Made by a program: the position numbers and the translations under genes
In this document: piece by piece, positions 59,073 to 64,000 of the stretch
How the letters are laid out: the number at the start of each line of letters is the position of its first letter
Position numbering within the stretch: position 1 is the stretch's first letter
Notes under the pieces: generated by a model
Seen by the model: the letters and a program-made list of their open reading frames with translations, nothing else
Databases searched by the model: none
Told to the model about the DNA's origin: nothing
Source: Streptomyces sp. S.PNR 29
GTDB lineage: Bacteria; Actinomycetota; Actinomycetes; Streptomycetales; Streptomycetaceae
DNA length: 64,000 nt
Reading direction: 5' to 3'
Assembly (NCBI RefSeq): GCF_030386795.1
Contig: NZ_JANUQM010000006.1
Coordinates: 126,601-190,600, forward strand

Positions 59073-59289
59073 TGTGGTTGTCCTTCTGCTGGAAGAAATG
59101 GGAAAGCCGACCCTGGAACGGAGATCGACGTCCAAGGCCGGCCACTGCCGATCGCCGGGTTCAGCGCGATGATGAAATTGACCGATGTCGCATGCTGTAC
59201 TGCTTCATCAACCCGGCACCTGAGAATTGGGTTTCGCAGGTTCACCCGGTTGGACCGCGCTGAAAAGGGAACGGCAGTCACTTCTCCGG

Positions 59290-60144
59290 CTAGGACACCA
59301 CGTCCTTGCGGGCGAACCCCCGGAAGGCCAGGGCGAACAGCACGAGTGCGTAGGTGATCGACAGGGACGTGCCCTGGATCATGTCGGACCATTCCAGTTG
59401 GGGCCGGACGGCGTCCAGCCAGGCGTACTGCCAGTGCGCGGGCAGGAAGTCGCGCCAGTCGCCGAGGGCCGTCACCTCGTCGAGGACGCTGCCGATGATG
59501 GTCAGGCCGACGGCGCCGCCGACCGCGCCCAGCGGCGCGTCGGTCCTGGTGGACAGCCAGAACGCCAGGGCCGCGGTGACCAGTTGGGACACGAAGATGT
59601 AGGCCACGGTGACCGCCAGGCGCTGGGCGGCGGTACCGAAGGGCAGTGTGCCGCCGGTGGGGAGCTCCAGCGGGCCGGTGCCGTACGCCGCCATGCCGAC
59701 GGCGAGCGCGACCAGGGGCAGCAGCACGAGTGCCCCCAGGCTGAGGGTGAGCCCGACGGTGAGCTTGGACCACAGCAGACGGGCGCGGGGCACGGGCGCC
59801 GCGAGGAGATAGCGCAGGGACGACCAACTGGCCTCCGAGGCGACCGTGTCACCGCAGAACAGTGCCACGGGGATGACGAGCAGGAAGCCCGCGGAGGCGA
59901 AGAGGTTCACGGCGGCGAAGTTCGCCCCGGACGCCGTGGCCGTGTCCATCAGGTTGACGCGGTTGTTGCCGCCGCCCGGTTCTCCGCCGACCTGGAAGGC
60001 GATGAGCAGGATGAACGGCAGGGCGAACAGGATCCCGCCCATGACCAGGGTGCGCCGCCGCTTCAGCTGCCGGACCAGCTCGACCCTCAGGGGCAGCGTG
60101 CGGCCGGCCCGGTAGCCCTCGGCGCGCTCGGCGAGCGTGCTCAT
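59290..60144 (-). CDS. ABC transporter permease
   Basis: The 284-residue protein has about six membrane helices (MGGILFALPFILLIAF, GFLLVIPVALFCGDTVA, LSLGALVLLPLVALAVGMAA, IFVSQLVTAALAFWL, SITYALVLFALAFRGFA) and an N-terminal cytoplasmic LRVELVRQLKRRRTLVM, as in ABC-2 type permeases. Its start overlaps the end of the upstream ATPase-fusion gene (ATGA), so the two form one exporter. The substrate is unknown. Confidence 0.87.
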   Translation of the reverse strand: MSTLAERAEGYRAGRTLPLRVELVRQLKRRRTLVMGGILFALPFILLIAFQVGGEPGGGNNRVNLMDTATASGANFAAVNLFASAGFLLVIPVALFCGDTVASEASWSSLRYLLAAPVPRARLLWSKLTVGLTLSLGALVLLPLVALAVGMAAYGTGPLELPTGGTLPFGTAAQRLAVTVAYIFVSQLVTAALAFWLSTRTDAPLGAVGGAVGLTIIGSVLDEVTALGDWRDFLPAHWQYAWLDAVRPQLEWSDMIQGTSLSITYALVLFALAFRGFARKDVVS

Positions 60145-62801
60145 GCTTCAGCTCCGATCAGGGTGAGGAAGGCGTCCTCCAGGCGGCGGTGGGGGCCCAC
60201 CGATTCCACGGGCACTTCGAGCCGTACGAGTTCGGCGACCAGGCGGCGTGCGGTCCCGTCGGCGTCGAGCTGCACCAGGAGGCCCTCGTCGGTCCGTACG
60301 GCCGAGGCGACGCCGGGCAGTGCGGCCACCTTCTCGACCACGGGCTCGTCCACGGGGGCGGCCGTGCCCACCAGCAGCGTGTCGCCCGATCCGATGATCT
60401 CGGCGACGGGGCCCGCCTGGACGAGCCGCCCCTTGTCCATCACCACCAGGTGGGTGCAGGTCTGCTCGACCTCCGCCAGCAGGTGGCTGGAGACGATCAC
60501 CGTGCGGCCGGCCGCCGCGTAGCGGATCATCACCTCGCGCATCTCGCGGATCTGGGGCGGGTCGAGGCCGTTGGTCGGCTCGTCGAGGATGAGCAGGTCG
60601 GGCAGGCCCAGCATGGCCTGGGCGATGGCGAGGCGCTGGCGCATGCCCTGGGAGTAGGTGCGCACGGCGCGGGCGAGCGCGTCGCCCAGGCCCGCGATCT
60701 CAAGGGCCTCGTCCAGGTGGGCGTCCTCGGGCGGGCGGCCGGTCGCCCGCCAGTACAGCTCCAGGTTCTCCCGGCCGGACAGGTGCGGCAGGAAGCCCGC
60801 GCCCTCGACGAAGGCGCCGACGCGGGAGAGCACCGGGGCGCCCGGCGCGATCGCGTGGCCGAAGACCCGGATCTCGCCGCCGTCCGGCTTGATCAGGCCC
60901 ATCAGCATGCGCAGTGTCGTCGTCTTCCCGGCACCGTTCGGACCCAGCAGGCCCAGCACCTGGCCCTGCTCCACGCGGAAGGACAGGTCCCGGACCGCGT
61001 AACGGTCGGCCGACTTCGCGTACCGCTTGGTCAGGTCGGTGATCTGCAGGGGGACTTCGGCCAGCGCGGGGTCGGGGGCGGGCGTCGCCGTGCGGCGGCG
61101 GGCCGTCAGCACCAGGGCCAGGGCGATCGCGGCGCCGGTGAGCGGCAGCCACCACACCCACGCGGGCAGCTGGGACGCCTGGTCCGCGCTGCCGAGTGCC
61201 GTCGGCACCTTCAGGTCGCCCTTGAGGGAGACGGTGTACGTCGCCGGTTGCGCCGGGGAGGCGTAGCCGAGGTCGGTGGAGGACAGCACCAGCCGCAGAC
61301 GGTGGCCGTCGTCCACCTCGTGGTCGACGGCCGGGAGCGTGATCCTGACGTCCTTGCCGGCCTTCGCGCCGGTCACCCTGATCGGCTCGACCAGCTGGGA
61401 GGGCAGCACCTGCCCGCTGCGGCCCGGGCCGACGTCGTACACCTTGGCGAAGAGCACGGCGTCGTCGGTCGTCGACTTCACATGGACGGTCACCGTCGGC
61501 GACCCGGTGATCTGGAGGTCGTCCCGGAGGGGCGCCGAGTCGAAGGCGGCGAACTGGCCCGGGAAGTCGAGGGAGACCCCGACACCGAGCGAGGACAGCT
61601 GGGAGAGGCCCTCGGCGCCGCCGAGGCCGGGCAGGGCGGAGACGGCGGGCGGGTTGGCGCCGGCCGGGTTGTCGAAGCGCTGCTCGCGCCCGGTGAGGGG
61701 GATCGCGCGCGGCTCGCCCTCCAGGCCCGGGTACGTGTCCGCGTTCACGCCGCTCAGCCGTGGCTCCCCGTCTCCGGTGCCGGTGCCGAGGGTGCGGGTG
61801 ACGCGGAAGGCCGGTCCGGTGTCGGCGCCCTTGTCGTCCTTCAGGTAGCGGTCGAACCACGCCTCGACGCGGCCCTGGACGCGGCTCGTCTCCAGGTCGC
61901 CGCCGTCGTGCCCGCCCGCGATCCAGTCGACGTCCACGGGGGCGCCGCCCGCACGGATCGCCTTGGCCGCGGCGTCGGCCTGGCTCAGGGGGAAGAGCGA
62001 GTCGGTCTGGCCCTGCACGAGCAGCGTGGGCACCTTGATGCGGTCGCCGACGGCCGACGGCGAGCGCTCCTGAAGCAGAGCGCGGGCCTGCGCGTCCGGG
62101 GTTCCGGACTCGGCGATCCGCTCGTACATCCGGCACAGCTGCGCCTCAAGCCTGTCGCAGCCGCCACCGGAGTTGACGAAGATGCCGGCCCACAGCTTCT
62201 TGAAGACGCCGTTCGGGAACAGGGCGTCCGCCAGGTTCCAGTACGTGATCGCCGGGGCGATGGCGTCGACCCGGTCGTCGTGTCCGGCCGCCAGCAGCGC
62301 GATCGCTCCGCCGTACGAGGCGCCGGCCACGCCCACCCGCGGGTCGCCGGCCTTGTCGAGTTCGACCTGGGGCTGTTTCGCCAGCCAGTCGATCAGCTTC
62401 GAGACGTCGGCGACCTCGCCCTTGGGATCGTTCAGCCCGATCTTCCCGGTGGACCTGCCGAAGCCGCGCGCCGACCAGGTCAGCACCGCGTACCCGTCCC
62501 TCGCGAGGCTCTGCGCCTGCTGCCGTACGTCGTCCTTGCTGCCGCCGAAGCCGTGCCCCAGCAGGACGGCCGGGCGGCGGCCGCCGGAGGCGGTGGTGAA
62601 GTACGAGGTGTCGATGCGCACCCCGTCCCCCACGGCCATGACCCGGTCGGTGCGGTGCACCGGGGGCGCGTCACCGGAGGCGACGGCCGACCCCACCATC
62701 CAGGTACCGGCACCGGCGAGCACGACGACGGCGGCCCCGGCGGCCAGCAGGCGCCGGGGCCGCCGAAGCAGCCCGCGCAGTCCGGGCAAGCGAAGATCCA
62801 T
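60141..62801 (-). CDS. CocE/NonD-type alpha/beta hydrolase fused to ABC transporter ATPase
   Basis: One 886-residue chain holds two enzymes. Residues 15-35 are a membrane anchor. Residues about 50-320 are an extracytoplasmic serine hydrolase with S162 (GASYGG), D267 (GQTDS) and H298 (AGGHDGG). Residues about 330-530 are an X-Pro-dipeptidyl-peptidase C-terminal beta domain. A second membrane helix (about 548-567) leads inside to an ABC ATPase with Walker A GPNGAGKTT (620-628), signature YSQGMRQR and Walker B LLILDEPTNGLD. The separate permease gene follows. Peptidase and pump are therefore tethered on opposite faces of the membrane; they may process a peptide as it is exported. Confidence 0.88.
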   Translation of the reverse strand: MDLRLPGLRGLLRRPRRLLAAGAAVVVLAGAGTWMVGSAVASGDAPPVHRTDRVMAVGDGVRIDTSYFTTASGGRRPAVLLGHGFGGSKDDVRQQAQSLARDGYAVLTWSARGFGRSTGKIGLNDPKGEVADVSKLIDWLAKQPQVELDKAGDPRVGVAGASYGGAIALLAAGHDDRVDAIAPAITYWNLADALFPNGVFKKLWAGIFVNSGGGCDRLEAQLCRMYERIAESGTPDAQARALLQERSPSAVGDRIKVPTLLVQGQTDSLFPLSQADAAAKAIRAGGAPVDVDWIAGGHDGGDLETSRVQGRVEAWFDRYLKDDKGADTGPAFRVTRTLGTGTGDGEPRLSGVNADTYPGLEGEPRAIPLTGREQRFDNPAGANPPAVSALPGLGGAEGLSQLSSLGVGVSLDFPGQFAAFDSAPLRDDLQITGSPTVTVHVKSTTDDAVLFAKVYDVGPGRSGQVLPSQLVEPIRVTGAKAGKDVRITLPAVDHEVDDGHRLRLVLSSTDLGYASPAQPATYTVSLKGDLKVPTALGSADQASQLPAWVWWLPLTGAAIALALVLTARRRTATPAPDPALAEVPLQITDLTKRYAKSADRYAVRDLSFRVEQGQVLGLLGPNGAGKTTTLRMLMGLIKPDGGEIRVFGHAIAPGAPVLSRVGAFVEGAGFLPHLSGRENLELYWRATGRPPEDAHLDEALEIAGLGDALARAVRTYSQGMRQRLAIAQAMLGLPDLLILDEPTNGLDPPQIREMREVMIRYAAAGRTVIVSSHLLAEVEQTCTHLVVMDKGRLVQAGPVAEIIGSGDTLLVGTAAPVDEPVVEKVAALPGVASAVRTDEGLLVQLDADGTARRLVAELVRLEVPVESVGPHRRLEDAFLTLIGAEA

Positions 62802-62891
62802 GCGTCAACGGTACGGGGTCGACCTGTCGGGAAGGTGTCGACCGGAGACCGAACTCCGGGCCCTCCCACGGGCGTACGGGGCCGCTGCCGC

Positions 62892-62909
62892 GTACCGCGT
62901 CCGCGGTAC
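62892..62909. terminator. Stem-loop downstream of mmsA
   Basis: GTACCGC and GCGGTAC form a seven-pair stem with a GTCC loop immediately after the leftward mmsA stop. Confidence 0.55.

Positions 62910-64000
<1,091 letters not shown>

Overview
The window is high-GC actinobacterial DNA and almost certainly from a Streptomyces chromosome. Support for this comes from chaplin-type secreted proteins, a tyrosinase pair (MelC1/MelC2), a dynAB-ssbB sporulation locus, sortase signals of the LAETG type, heavy GTG/TTG start usage and rare TTA codons. The order melanin genes, chaplin-like genes, methylmalonate-semialdehyde dehydrogenase resembles what I recall of the S. coelicolor chromosome (memory, not a search).

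Bases 1-10166 form one rightward signalling block. It holds the end of a GlnX-like membrane sensor, a GlnH-like solute-binding protein, a coiled-coil protein, a PknG-like kinase with TPR repeats, a PP2C phosphatase, a von Willebrand A protein and a zinc-ribbon/collagen-like/FHA protein. The first members match the mycobacterial glnX-glnH-pknG operon; the rest look like an added phosphatase and phosphothreonine-reader module.

Bases 10173-22000 carry an isoaspartyl-methyltransferase-like protein, a truncated haemoglobin, an FtsX/MacB-type ABC exporter operon (two large permeases with a collapsed third permease between them, and an ATPase with an AbrB-like tail), a hypothetical protein, a thioesterase and the translation factor EttA. 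Bases 22193-28855 are a type I restriction-modification cassette in the unusual order hsdR-hsdS-GIY-YIG gene-hsdM.

Bases 28906-36816 contain an orphan sugar-binding lipoprotein, a thioester-domain adhesin anchored by LAETG, the leftward dynA-dynB-ssbB operon and a tRNA-Arg(TCT) with its own terminator. Next to the tRNA is an AT-rich patch and a hydrolase with a cysteine nucleophile.

Bases 38193-44491 are a surface/secreted-protein region: a four-Cys secreted protein, four tandem paralogous small secreted proteins, a chaplin-domain protein with a Lys/Asp/His-rich repeat tail, melC1-melC2, an Ala/Pro repeat protein and an acidic secreted protein. Bases 44896-58411 are a secreted DUF3344-like protein and an exopolysaccharide locus (two GT4 transferases, polyprenyl-P glycosylphosphotransferase, Wzy-like polymerase, MurJ/Wzx-like flippase, deacetylase, Wzz-like protein, GH26-like hydrolase, ATP-grasp enzyme, flavoprotein). 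A sortase-type chaplin, an ABC operon whose ATPase is fused to an extracellular CocE-like peptidase, and the start-truncated mmsA gene finish the window.

Nearly every convergent gene pair after 38 kb is separated by a long perfect inverted repeat, presumably a two-way terminator. The two most unusual structures I see are the tandem rodlin-like array beside the Lys/Asp/His-tailed chaplin, and the permease relic that preserves both ends of a deleted gene.
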